Shown here in pieces: positions 44,033 to 51,156 of a stretch of DNA of 52,561 nt. The notes below the pieces were generated by a model. It ran no database searches. It worked only from the letters and a program-made list of their open reading frames with translations, and was not told the origin of the DNA. The position numbers were made by a program, and so were the translations under genes. The first letter of the stretch is position 1, and every line of letters starts with the position of its first letter. The stretch covers positions 1 to 52,561 of the forward strand of contig UQQZ01000007.1 in assembly GCA_900543305.1 (NCBI GenBank), given 5' to 3'. This DNA is from an uncultured Oscillospiraceae bacterium. Lineage in GTDB: Bacteria > Bacillota > Clostridia > Oscillospirales > Acutalibacteraceae.

Positions 44033-45808
44033 ATGAGAGTCAGTGGCCAGCGCAAACGGGGAAAACGTCAGAGCTTTCTACAGGGGGCTCTGGTGTTGAC
44101 GGCTGGAATGGCAGTGGTCAAGGTGTTGGGGGCCCTGTTTAAAGTTCCCCTGACCTATGCGGTGGGAGAATACGGCATGGGCCTGTTCAATGTGGCGTAC
44201 CACTTTTACGGTCCTGTGTTCAGTTTGGCCACTGCAGGGTTTCCCATCGCCGTATCCCGGCTGGTCTCAGAAAACAGCACTTTGGGACGATGGAACGATG
44301 TCCGTCAGGTAAAGCAGGTGGCCATGCCCTTGTTTTTGCTGTTTGGGGCAGTGGGAATGGCGTTGATGACGGGAGTGGCCCCTCTGTATTGCAGGTGGGT
44401 TCCGGGGGCGGAATACGCTTTGGCCCCCATGCTTGCGCTGGCTCCTGCAATTTTATTTGCCTGCGGCGCGTCCGTGTACCGGGGGTATTACGAGGGACTG
44501 CGGAACATGGTGCCCACGGCGGTTTCCCAGGTGTTGGAGGCAGTGGTAAAACTGGGACTGGGATTGACCGCGGCAGGGGCGGTGGTAGCCTGGGGAACCA
44601 GGGAATACAGCACTCGAGGAACGGTGTTGGGATGGGTCCCACCCGGCCCGGATGAGGCCCAATTTCTCACCCTTTCCCTGGGAGCCGCAGCAGCGGTTTT
44701 AGGTGTTACAGCAGGATCTCTTGTTTCTTTGGGGTATCTTGCTCTGCGGTACCGCTTCCATGGGGACGGCACCGTGCCCCGGTTGTACCGGGAGTCACCT
44801 CAGGCAAGAAGCAGGCGGGAAACCAGAAAACGGCTGCTGGCCATTACCATCCCGATTGCGGTGGGGTCGGTGGCCACCAATGTGGCAGGACTCATTGATG
44901 CCACCTTTTTGCAGAGCCGCATTGGCTCGTTGCTGGAAAGGGCTCCCCAGCGGCTTTTTGCCGTATACCAGGGAAAGCTGCCCACCGTGTATCTGGAGAA
45001 CCCGGAGGCTCTTCCCACATACCTGTACGGGTGTTATACCCTGGCTATGACCATTTATCTCCTGGTTCCCGGCGTCACCCAGGCCTTTGGGGTCAGCGCT
45101 TTGCCCAGCGTGACAGCAGCTTGGGCGGGAGGAGAAAAACGAAGGCTTCGGGAAAAAATGGAAACCGTGGTGCGCATCACCTCTCTGCTGTGCTTTCCGG
45201 CAGGGTTGGGAATTTCCGCTCTGGCCCGTCCCATAACCTTGCTCCTATATGGGGAGAGCGCTTCCACCCCCATCATTGCCCAGTGCCTGGAACTGCTGGG
45301 AATTGCCTCTTTGGCAGCGGCCATGAGTGCTCCTCTGTCCAGCATGCTTCAGGCAGTAGGCAGGGCGGATTTGCCGGTTAAGCTTTTGTTCGGGGCCATG
45401 GCCATCAAGTTGGGAGCCAATTGGATCTTGTGCGGCATTCCGGAAATCAACATTCTTGGCGCTGCCCTGGGGACAATGCTCTGCTATTCGTTTCTGGTTG
45501 TAGCTCAATTTCTCTCTCTTCGTCGGGTAACAGGGGTTAGGCTTTCCTTTGTAGGGATCTTTTTCCGGCCCTTGGCCTGCGGGCTCTTGTGTGGTCTGGT
45601 AGCCCGTTTGGTGGATGATCTGATCCGTCCGTTTTTCCCGGGAGGAACCTTGGGAGAGGCCCTGGGCGTGGGGATTTCTGTGACCGTGGGGGGAGGGGTT
45701 TATTTTGTGACCATGCTCTTGCTGCGGGGGATTGGCAAAAACGATTTACGTCTGCTTCCCAAGGGACAAAAAATTGCAAAAATGCTTGAAAAACAAGGAT
45801 GGATATGA
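44033..45808 (+). CDS. SpoVB/YabM-like polysaccharide flippase (MATE/MVF superfamily)
   Basis: The 591-residue protein has about 14 membrane spans and the GxxxVKVLGALFKVPLTYAVGEYGMGLF opening typical of the SpoVB/MurJ-like branch. It probably flips lipid-linked peptidoglycan or other polysaccharide precursors across the membrane. SpoVB is needed for the spore cortex in Bacillus. Its place just before the HU, rqcP and yabP genes corresponds to YabM in B. subtilis. An insertion with RIGSLLERAPQRLFAVYQGKLPTVYLENPEALP sits between spans. The start has GGGAG about 10 bases upstream. Confidence 0.9.
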   Translation: MRVSGQRKRGKRQSFLQGALVLTAGMAVVKVLGALFKVPLTYAVGEYGMGLFNVAYHFYGPVFSLATAGFPIAVSRLVSENSTLGRWNDVRQVKQVAMPLFLLFGAVGMALMTGVAPLYCRWVPGAEYALAPMLALAPAILFACGASVYRGYYEGLRNMVPTAVSQVLEAVVKLGLGLTAAGAVVAWGTREYSTRGTVLGWVPPGPDEAQFLTLSLGAAAAVLGVTAGSLVSLGYLALRYRFHGDGTVPRLYRESPQARSRRETRKRLLAITIPIAVGSVATNVAGLIDATFLQSRIGSLLERAPQRLFAVYQGKLPTVYLENPEALPTYLYGCYTLAMTIYLLVPGVTQAFGVSALPSVTAAWAGGEKRRLREKMETVVRITSLLCFPAGLGISALARPITLLLYGESASTPIIAQCLELLGIASLAAAMSAPLSSMLQAVGRADLPVKLLFGAMAIKLGANWILCGIPEINILGAALGTMLCYSFLVVAQFLSLRRVTGVRLSFVGIFFRPLACGLLCGLVARLVDDLIRPFFPGGTLGEALGVGISVTVGGGVYFVTMLLLRGIGKNDLRLLPKGQKIAKMLEKQGWI

Positions 45809-45814
45809 TATTAT
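45786..45814 (+). promoter_or_regulatory. SigA-type promoter for the HU gene, inside the end of spoVB
   Basis: TTGAAA (45786-45791), a 17-base spacer and TATTAT (45809-45814). The -35 lies within the last codons of the spoVB-like gene, and its TGA stop ends right at the -10. Confidence 0.7.
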
Positions 45815-45927
45815 TGCAAATGCTATAGGCTTTTGGCGGGAAGACCGGGGAAAACTAAGATTCCGTGGTTCTTTCACACAGGGTGAAATATCCGCGCCGT
45901 ATTATAAAATTTGGAGGTTGTCTTAGA

Positions 45928-46206
45928 ATGAATAAGTCTGAATTGATTGCCGAAGTTGCCACTAAGGCTGAAATTACTAAGAAAGATGCCGACGCCGCTG
46001 TTACTGCTGTGATCGAGGCGATTACCGAGTCCCTGCAGAAGGGCGACAAAGTACAGCTGGTGGGCTTTGGCACCTTTGAGGTTCGTGAGCGTGGCGCCCG
46101 CACTGGCCGCGACCCCCGCACCAATCAGGAGATCCAGATCCCCGCTTCCAAGGCACCCGCTTTCAAGGCTGGCAAGGCACTGAAGGATATCGTCAACAAC
46201 AAGTAA
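45928..46206 (+). CDS. hup: HU-family DNA-binding protein
   Basis: HU bends and compacts DNA as a dimer. The 92-residue product begins MNKSELIAEVA and has the beta-arm segment VQLVGFGTFEVRERGARTGRDPRT with the conserved N-Q-E-I-Q-I-P stretch. The ATG has GGAGG upstream. It is transcribed from a promoter in the tail of the spoVB gene and ends at a terminator. In B. subtilis the corresponding place holds yabN (MazG-like), so HU is an insertion relative to that order. Confidence 0.96.
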   Translation: MNKSELIAEVATKAEITKKDADAAVTAVIEAITESLQKGDKVQLVGFGTFEVRERGARTGRDPRTNQEIQIPASKAPAFKAGKALKDIVNNK

Positions 46207-46224
46207 AAGCATGTGGCGTTTAGG

Positions 46225-46254
46225 CGGACCCGGAGGATTCCGGGCCCGTTTTTT
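46225..46254 (+). terminator. Intrinsic terminator after HU
   Basis: CGGACCCGGA pairs with TCCGGGCCCG (one mismatch) and is followed by T6. Confidence 0.88.
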
Positions 46255-46284
46255 ATGTTCAGAATTGGCAAGGAGGTGACAAAG

Positions 46285-46530
46285 ATGCGGTTGGACAAAT
46301 ACCTGAAGATTTCCCGGCTGATCAAGCGGCGGACAGTGGCCAATGAGGCATGTGACGCAGGCCGGGTGTTTGTCAACGGCAAGCCGGCCCGGGCCTCTTA
46401 CGATGTAAAGGAAGGGGACGTGCTGGAGCTCCACTTGGGGGAGCGGGTGCTGAAGGCCCAGGTGGTTTCCGTGACGGAATACGCCAAGAAGGAACAGGCC
46501 TCGGACCTGTACCGGCTGATAGAGGAATAA
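46285..46530 (+). CDS. rqcP: RqcP (YabO), S4-domain RNA-binding protein
   Basis: RqcP helps RqcH add alanine tails to nascent chains on stalled 50S subunits in ribosome quality control. The 81-residue product is almost entirely an S4 domain, MRLDKYLKISRLIKRRTVANEACDAGRVFVNGKPAR, followed by GDVLELHLGER. The ATG has AAGGAGGTGACAAAG directly upstream. It is followed by yabP, yabQ, ftsB/divIC and an S1-domain gene in the same order as in B. subtilis (yabO to yabR). Confidence 0.94.
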   Translation: MRLDKYLKISRLIKRRTVANEACDAGRVFVNGKPARASYDVKEGDVLELHLGERVLKAQVVSVTEYAKKEQASDLYRLIEE

Positions 46531-46553
46531 ACCGGTTCTTGGCCGCATAGGGA
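46527..46553 (+). promoter_or_regulatory. Candidate SigE-type promoter for yabPQ
   Basis: An ATA (46527-46529, overlapping the end of rqcP), a 16-base spacer, and CATAGGGAT (46546-46554). It matches the SigE spacing and the CATA core but not the last -10 base. Confidence 0.35.
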
Positions 46554-46583
46554 TACTGTGAACCTTCAAAAAGGAGTATGCTT

Positions 46584-46859
46584 ATGGCGGAAGCGCAACG
46601 GCCGGGAAAACATCACAATTTACAATTGGAGGACCGGGGAATCCTGCGGGCAACCGGGATCCAACGGGTGGACCTGTTCAGCGAGGAGCTGATCACCGCC
46701 CAAACCGATTTAGGACAGTTGAACATCAAGGGGGAGGGGCTGCACATCGAGTCCCTGGATTCCCAGACCGGCGATTTGCTGGCCCAGGGCAAGGTCACAG
46801 CGATTTCCTATACGGAAAGCGGGCCAGCTCTGTCCTTTTTCGCCAGGCTCTTCAAATGA
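46584..46859 (+). CDS. yabP: Sporulation protein YabP
   Basis: YabP is a small spore-formation protein of the YabP/YqfC family. The 91-residue product shows the family pattern LEDRGILRATGIQRVDLFSEELITAQTDLGQLNIKGEGLHIESLD. The ATG at 46584 has AAAAAGGAG 7 bases upstream. An ATG two codons earlier is too close to that site. It overlaps yabQ by four bases (ATGA), indicating coupling. The molecular role is not known. Confidence 0.93.
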   Translation: MAEAQRPGKHHNLQLEDRGILRATGIQRVDLFSEELITAQTDLGQLNIKGEGLHIESLDSQTGDLLAQGKVTAISYTESGPALSFFARLFK

Positions 46860-47290
46860 GCGGGCTGACGGTACCCGTCCTGTTCTTCTGTCTGGCAACA
46901 GGGGCGGCTCTAGGCTGCCTCTTTTTGTTGTTCCAAGGGTTTTGTCAACTTTTGGGCGGGGGAAAATGGATGTTGGCCTTGCTGGATTTGCTGTTTGGCA
47001 TTTTGGCGGGAGGATGGGTGTTCCTGTGTGCCTTGGCGGTAGACCGGGGATTTTTGCGGCTGTATCAGGTGGTGTTTCAGGGGCTGGGAGCCTGGGCCTG
47101 CGTGACAGCCTTGTGGCCCTTGGTGACCCGGGGAATCGGGGGGCTCAAAAAAATTTTTTGTAAGGTTGGGGCTCTTCTGCGAAAAGGGGGGAGCATCCTG
47201 CTGGGGCTTTTTCCAAAAGGGAGGGCGCCCAAGGGAAAAGACCGGAAAAAAACCAGAAAAAAGAAGAAAAATCCGAGAAAAAAGACTTGA
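46856..47290 (+). CDS. yabQ: Spore cortex protein YabQ-like
   Basis: YabQ is a membrane protein needed for spore cortex formation in B. subtilis. The 144-residue product has about three to four membrane spans in its first 95 residues and ends in a very basic Lys/Arg-rich tail (residues 118-144). Sequence similarity in this family is low, and the call rests on topology plus its position between yabP and ftsB/divIC. The stop codon lies inside the -35 box of the next promoter. Confidence 0.85.
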   Translation: MSGLTVPVLFFCLATGAALGCLFLLFQGFCQLLGGGKWMLALLDLLFGILAGGWVFLCALAVDRGFLRLYQVVFQGLGAWACVTALWPLVTRGIGGLKKIFCKVGALLRKGGSILLGLFPKGRAPKGKDRKKTRKKKKNPRKKT

Positions 47291-47315
47291 AACATTATGT
47301 AGACCAGTATATAAT
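47287..47315 (+). promoter_or_regulatory. SigA-type promoter for ftsB/divIC and the S1 gene
   Basis: TTGAAA (47287-47292), a 17-base spacer and a perfect TATAAT (47310-47315). It contains the TGA stop of yabQ. It gives the division gene vegetative expression separate from the sporulation genes before it. Confidence 0.82.
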
Positions 47316-47365
47316 AGGAACACTATGGGAGTCCTGTTTGAGGACGAAAGACGGGAGGCGGCCCT

Positions 47366-47659
47366 GTGAAAGAGCTGATTATGGAAAAATACAAGGGCAG
47401 TATCCTGTTGAAATTCGCGGTGCTCTGTTTTGCTGCTTTTGTGGTGGTGTCCCTCATTGGCCAGCAGTTTCAAATCAGCGACAAGCGGGAAGAGCTCCAA
47501 GCCTTGGAGACCCAGCTTGCGGCGCAGAATGCCCGGAATGAGGAGATCCGGAACTCCCTGGAAAACAGCAGCGGTTTGGAGGAATATGCCGAGCGTCAAG
47601 CCCGAAGTGAACTGGACTACGCCAAGCCTGGCGAAAGGGTGTTCGTAGATGTGGGTTGA
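47366..47659 (+). CDS. divIC: Septum formation initiator (FtsB/DivIC)
   Basis: DivIC (FtsB family) is a bitopic division protein that works with FtsL and DivIB/FtsQ at the septum. The 97-residue product has one membrane span (about residues 15-31), a coiled coil (ISDKREELQALETQLAAQNARNEEIRN) and the family-typical end YAERQARSELDYAKPGERVFVDV. The GTG start at 47366 has GGGAGG 7 bases upstream. An ATG five codons later is an alternative. It follows yabQ, as in B. subtilis. Confidence 0.92.
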   Translation: MKELIMEKYKGSILLKFAVLCFAAFVVVSLIGQQFQISDKREELQALETQLAAQNARNEEIRNSLENSSGLEEYAERQARSELDYAKPGERVFVDVG

Positions 47660-47712
47660 CCGGCAGTTCCTACCACTAGAATTCGGCGCAGCCGAGGAGG
47701 AATTTGCTTTTT

Positions 47713-48237
47713 ATGCAGCTTGAGGTCGGAGGAATTTATGAGGGAAAGGTGACTGGGATCACCAAGTTCGGAGCGTTCGTCAGCTTTGAGGGCGGCCAGA
47801 CGGGAATGGTACACATTTCGGAAGTGGCCCCCACCTTTGTCACGGAGATTCGGGATTTTGTTTCCGAAGGGCAAACGGTTAAAGTGAAGGTGCTCTCCAT
47901 CAGTGAGGAAGGCAAGATCAGCCTTTCTATGAAAAAAGCGTTGCCGGAAGATCAGCAGCGTCGGCCGTCCCGCCGGTTTGACGGTCCCCGCAAAGATGGA
48001 AACCGCCGAGACGGGAATCGCCGGGATGGATCCCGTCCGCCCCGTCAGCCCAGGCCCGCGCCCCAGCCCGGTCCTGCCCGGCCCGGAGATTTTGAATGGC
48101 AGAGCCGTCGCAACGACAGCGGCAGCTTCGAAGAGATGATGAGCCGTTTCAAGCAGACCAGTGATGAGAAGATGTCTGATTTGAAGCGGGGCAATGAATC
48201 TCGTCGGGGATATTCCCGACGCGGCCAGCAAAAGTAA
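47713..48237 (+). CDS. S1-domain RNA-binding protein (YabR-like)
   Basis: The 174-residue product begins with one S1 domain (LEVGGIYEGKVTGITKFGAFVSFEGGQTGMVHISEVA, residues 2-70). It then has a disordered basic tail with tandem RRDGN/RRDGS units, Pro/Arg-rich sequence and an end rich in RRG. It matches YabR by domain and position. AGGAGG lies 12 bases before ATG 47713. A TTG three codons earlier is a possible start with shorter spacing. It probably binds ribosome-associated RNA. It ends at a terminator. Confidence 0.9.
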   Translation: MQLEVGGIYEGKVTGITKFGAFVSFEGGQTGMVHISEVAPTFVTEIRDFVSEGQTVKVKVLSISEEGKISLSMKKALPEDQQRRPSRRFDGPRKDGNRRDGNRRDGSRPPRQPRPAPQPGPARPGDFEWQSRRNDSGSFEEMMSRFKQTSDEKMSDLKRGNESRRGYSRRGQQK

Positions 48238-48246
48238 GTGAAATGG

Positions 48247-48273
48247 AAAAAGAGCCCTTGGGGCTCTTTTTTT
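48247..48273 (+). terminator. Intrinsic terminator after the S1 gene
   Basis: AAAAAGAGCCC pairs with GGGCTCTTTTT around TTGG, with a T-run following. Confidence 0.93.
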
Positions 48274-48308
48274 GACTCTTTCCTCAAGAGCCCAGAAAGG
48301 AGAAAATC

Positions 48309-49148
48309 ATGAGAGAAATTACCGCCCAGGAGATTACGGAAGCTATCCGCCAGCTGTGCATCGACGCCAACCGGGTGCTGCCTCAGGACTTGGAAGAGCG
48401 TGTGCGGACCCGTTCCCAGGAGGAGACCAATGCCACTGCCCAATCCATTCTCTGCGACTTGTGCCGGAATTTGGATGCCGCCCGGGAAATGGAAATTCCC
48501 ATCTGTCAGGATACGGGCATGGCGGTGATCTTCGCCGAAGTGGGCCAGGAGGTTCACATCCAGGGAGACTTTGAAGCCGCTGTCAACGAAGGGGTGCGCC
48601 GGGGCTATGTGGAAGGGTTGCTCCGGTGCTCCGTTGTGGCGGATCCTATCCGCCGGGGAAACACCAACGACAACACTCCGGCCATCCTCCACACCCGATT
48701 GGTACCTGGGGACAAGCTCACTCTCACGGTGGCGCCCAAGGGATTCGGCAGCGAAAACATGAGCCGGTTGAAGATGTTTACCCCTGCCGCCAAGGAAGAG
48801 AATCTGATCGCCTTTGTGAAAGAGACGGTGGAGATCGCCGGAAGCAATCCCTGTCCCCCGGTGGTCCTGGGTGTGGGCATTGGAGGAGATTTCGAGCTGT
48901 GCGCCTATCTGGCGAAGAAAGCCCTGTGCCGGAGTGTGTCTCAGAGAAACCCGGATCCTTTCTACGCCCAGTTGGAGGAGCGGATGCTTCAGGCGGCCAA
49001 TGAAACCGGGGTGGGCCCTCAGGGTTTTGGGGGAGAGACCACAGCTTTGGCGGTGAATATTGAGGCCTATCCCACCCACATTGCCGGACTGCCCATGGCA
49101 GTCAATGTGGGATGCCATGTAACCCGGCATAAGACGGTGGTGCTGTAA
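48309..49148 (+). CDS. Class I fumarate hydratase/tartrate dehydratase alpha subunit
   Basis: This subunit carries the 4Fe-4S cluster of oxygen-sensitive fumarase (or tartrate dehydratase). The 279-residue product has the three expected cluster cysteines: C66 in ICQDTGM, C182 in SNPCPPVVLGVGIGG and C269 in NVGCHVTRH. The start has GAAAGGAG upstream. The beta subunit normally follows directly, but here the next gene is hpf. The partner must be elsewhere or upstream of another locus. Fumarase is the likelier role; substrate specificity cannot be told. Confidence 0.93.
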   Translation: MREITAQEITEAIRQLCIDANRVLPQDLEERVRTRSQEETNATAQSILCDLCRNLDAAREMEIPICQDTGMAVIFAEVGQEVHIQGDFEAAVNEGVRRGYVEGLLRCSVVADPIRRGNTNDNTPAILHTRLVPGDKLTLTVAPKGFGSENMSRLKMFTPAAKEENLIAFVKETVEIAGSNPCPPVVLGVGIGGDFELCAYLAKKALCRSVSQRNPDPFYAQLEERMLQAANETGVGPQGFGGETTALAVNIEAYPTHIAGLPMAVNVGCHVTRHKTVVL

Positions 49149-49222
49149 GGGCGGCCCAGAAGTCGTGTGTGTCAGAGATCCGGAAATCCTTGCGAAAGCG
49201 GTACAATATCTTTGGGAATGTA

Positions 49223-49251
49223 TTGCTTTATTTTGGATACTATGCTACAAT
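49223..49251 (+). promoter_or_regulatory. Extended -10 promoter for hpf
   Basis: TTGCTT (49223-49228), a 17-base spacer and TACAAT (49246-49251), with TGC directly before the -10. Confidence 0.68.
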
Positions 49252-49257
49252 AAAACC

Positions 49258-49381
49258 ACGGGAGCAGGGAAGTCTCCCCAGAGATGGAAGCTGGGAGCTT
49301 CCAGGTTTTTCCGGAAATCTGACGAAAGGAAGGTTTGCCCGGCGTGTGGGGAGCACGCTGTGAAGCAAACGGGTACATGCC
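49258..49381 (+). promoter_or_regulatory. Structured hpf leader
   Basis: Three hairpins follow the promoter: GGGAG/CTCCC (49260-49278); TGGAAGC/GCTTCCA (49285-49303), followed by GG and a T5 run; and GTTTGC/GCAAAC with inner GCGTG/CACGC (49333-49370). The only strong Shine-Dalgarno, AAAGGAAGG (49325-49333), lies before the last hairpin and 48 bases from the ATG. With the hairpin folded, the effective distance is about 11 bases. RNA motifs named after raiA have been published, and I cannot test whether this is one of them. Confidence 0.5.
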
Positions 49382-49909
49382 ATGAAGATCACGATTGTCG
49401 GAAGAAAAGTGAACTTGCGCAATAATTTTAAAGAGCTGGCTGAAAGGAAGCTCTCGAAATTTAATCGTATTTTTGACGAGGATGCGGAAGCCACCGTCAC
49501 GGTGACGGTGGAACGCAACCGTCAGACGGTGGAAATCACCATCAAGCAGCGGGGGATGATTTACCGTGCTGAGGAGACTGCCTTGGAGATGAACGAGGCT
49601 TTGGACCATGTGATTTCCGCTTTGGGACGGCAGATCCGCCGGAACAAGACACGTTTGGAGAAAGCCAAGAAGGTGAACCCGAACATCGATTTTCCCGATG
49701 CGCTCTACGACGAGCCCGACGAGGAAATCCATGTGGTGCGCACCAAGAGCTTCTATGTGCGTGTCATGACTCCGGAAGAGGCCATTTTGCAGATGAATAT
49801 GCTGGATCATGAGTTCTTCATGTTCCGGGATGACGCCACGGGAGAGATCAACGTGGTCTATCGCCGGAAGGATGGGGACTACGGTCTGCTGGTGCCGGAA
49901 GGCAAATAA
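49382..49909 (+). CDS. hpf: Long-form ribosome hibernation promoting factor
   Basis: Long HPF binds the 30S decoding region and joins 70S ribosomes into inactive 100S dimers. The 175-residue product has an N-terminal RaiA-type domain, MKITIVGRKVNLRNNFKELAERKLSKF, to about residue 100, a linker, and the C-terminal dimerisation domain (about 120-175) with RTKSFYVRVMTPEEAILQMNMLDHEFFMFRD. The ATG agrees with family starts although no Shine-Dalgarno stands next to it. A strong terminator follows. Stringent response (rel, same window) usually controls this function. Confidence 0.96.
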   Translation: MKITIVGRKVNLRNNFKELAERKLSKFNRIFDEDAEATVTVTVERNRQTVEITIKQRGMIYRAEETALEMNEALDHVISALGRQIRRNKTRLEKAKKVNPNIDFPDALYDEPDEEIHVVRTKSFYVRVMTPEEAILQMNMLDHEFFMFRDDATGEINVVYRRKDGDYGLLVPEGK

Positions 49910-49935
49910 AAGAATCCGCAGTAGGACAAATGGGA

Positions 49936-49962
49936 GGGGACCCGTCCGGGCCCCCTTTTTTT
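49936..49962 (+). terminator. Intrinsic terminator after hpf
   Basis: GGGG-A-CCCG pairs with CGGG-C-CCCC, followed by T7. The next gene begins only about 27 bases later. Confidence 0.9.
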
Positions 49963-49988
49963 GCGGAAAATATGGGAAAGGAGCCCTT

Positions 49989-51155
49989 ATGGAAGAGAAA
50001 ATGACCCTTTGTATCCCCTGTCTGTTTGGGGTGGAAGGCTTGGTAGCGGAGGAACTGCGGGAGCAGGAGTGCGAGAATGTCCGTGCGGAAAACGGCCGGG
50101 TATTGTTTTCCGGAAATTGGGAGACCGTTGCTCGGGCCAATCTCAACTGTCGGTTTGGAGAGCGGGTGCTGATCCTCTTGGGCAGCTTTCGGGCCAGATC
50201 TTTCGAGGCGCTGTTTCAAGGGGTGAAAGGGTTGCCCTGGGAGCGCTATTTGGGAAAAGAGGACCAGTTCCCGGTCACGGGGAGCTGCCTGTCCAGCCAG
50301 CTTCACAGCGTGCCTGATTGCCAGTCCATCGTGAAAAAGGCCGTGGTGGAGCGGATGAAGGGAAAGTACCGGATCGCTTGGTTCCCAGAGACCGGCCCTC
50401 TTCACAGGATCCGCTTCCGCATTCTCAAAGATCAGGTGAGCGTCATGATAGACACCAGCGGAGAAGGCCTGCACAAGCGGGGATACCGAGCGGTGTCCAC
50501 CGAGGCTCCCATCAAGGAGACCTTGGCGGCCAGTCTGGTGAAATTAAGCCGCCTGCGTTCGGACGGAAACTTTATCGATCCCTTCTGCGGGTCGGGAACT
50601 TTGTTGGTGGAGGCAGCACTGCTGGCCAGACACATAGCTCCGGGGTTGGGCAGAACCTTCAACGGAGAAACCTGGAGGGATTCCGATCCCAAAGTGTGGC
50701 AGCGGGAGCGGGAGCGTGCCGCTTCCCTGGAACGAAAGGACGCCACTTTCCAAGCTACCGGCTATGACATCGACCCCGGGGCTGTGGAATTGTCTCTGGC
50801 AAACGCGAAGAAGGCCGGAGTGGGGGATTGGGTACGGGCCAGTGTCCGGGATATCCGGGCCTTTTCCCAGGAGGACACCTATGGCTGCGTCGTGTGTAAC
50901 CCGCCCTATGGAGAGCGGTTGTTGGATGTTCAGGCTGCCGAGGAGCTTTACCGGGTCATGGGGAAGGTATTTCAGCCCAAACGGGGATGGAGCTTTGGGA
51001 TCATCACTCCGGATGGGGAATTCGAGAACCTGTTTGGGCGCCGGGCAGATAAGCGCAGAAAGCTCTACAATGGCATGATTCAATGTCAGTATTATCAGTA
51101 TTTCAGGTCGGAGGCGAAACGGGATGGCTCTCTTTCTACGCAGGCTGCGAGGTGA
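49989..51155 (+). CDS. THUMP-domain class I SAM-dependent RNA methyltransferase (YpsC/RlmL-like)
   Basis: The 388-residue product has an N-terminal ferredoxin-like/THUMP region, then a Rossmann methyltransferase core. The core has DPFCGSGTLLVEAAL (SAM binding) and the NPPYGERLL catalytic motif typical of N2-guanine RNA methyltransferases. It resembles the N-terminal half of E. coli RlmL and B. subtilis YpsC, so 23S rRNA is the likely target. ATG 49989 has GGAAAGGAG upstream. An extension to 49809 would overlap hpf. One base separates its stop from the next start. Confidence 0.92.
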   Translation: MEEKMTLCIPCLFGVEGLVAEELREQECENVRAENGRVLFSGNWETVARANLNCRFGERVLILLGSFRARSFEALFQGVKGLPWERYLGKEDQFPVTGSCLSSQLHSVPDCQSIVKKAVVERMKGKYRIAWFPETGPLHRIRFRILKDQVSVMIDTSGEGLHKRGYRAVSTEAPIKETLAASLVKLSRLRSDGNFIDPFCGSGTLLVEAALLARHIAPGLGRTFNGETWRDSDPKVWQRERERAASLERKDATFQATGYDIDPGAVELSLANAKKAGVGDWVRASVRDIRAFSQEDTYGCVVCNPPYGERLLDVQAAEELYRVMGKVFQPKRGWSFGIITPDGEFENLFGRRADKRRKLYNGMIQCQYYQYFRSEAKRDGSLSTQAAR

Positions 51156-51156
51156 G

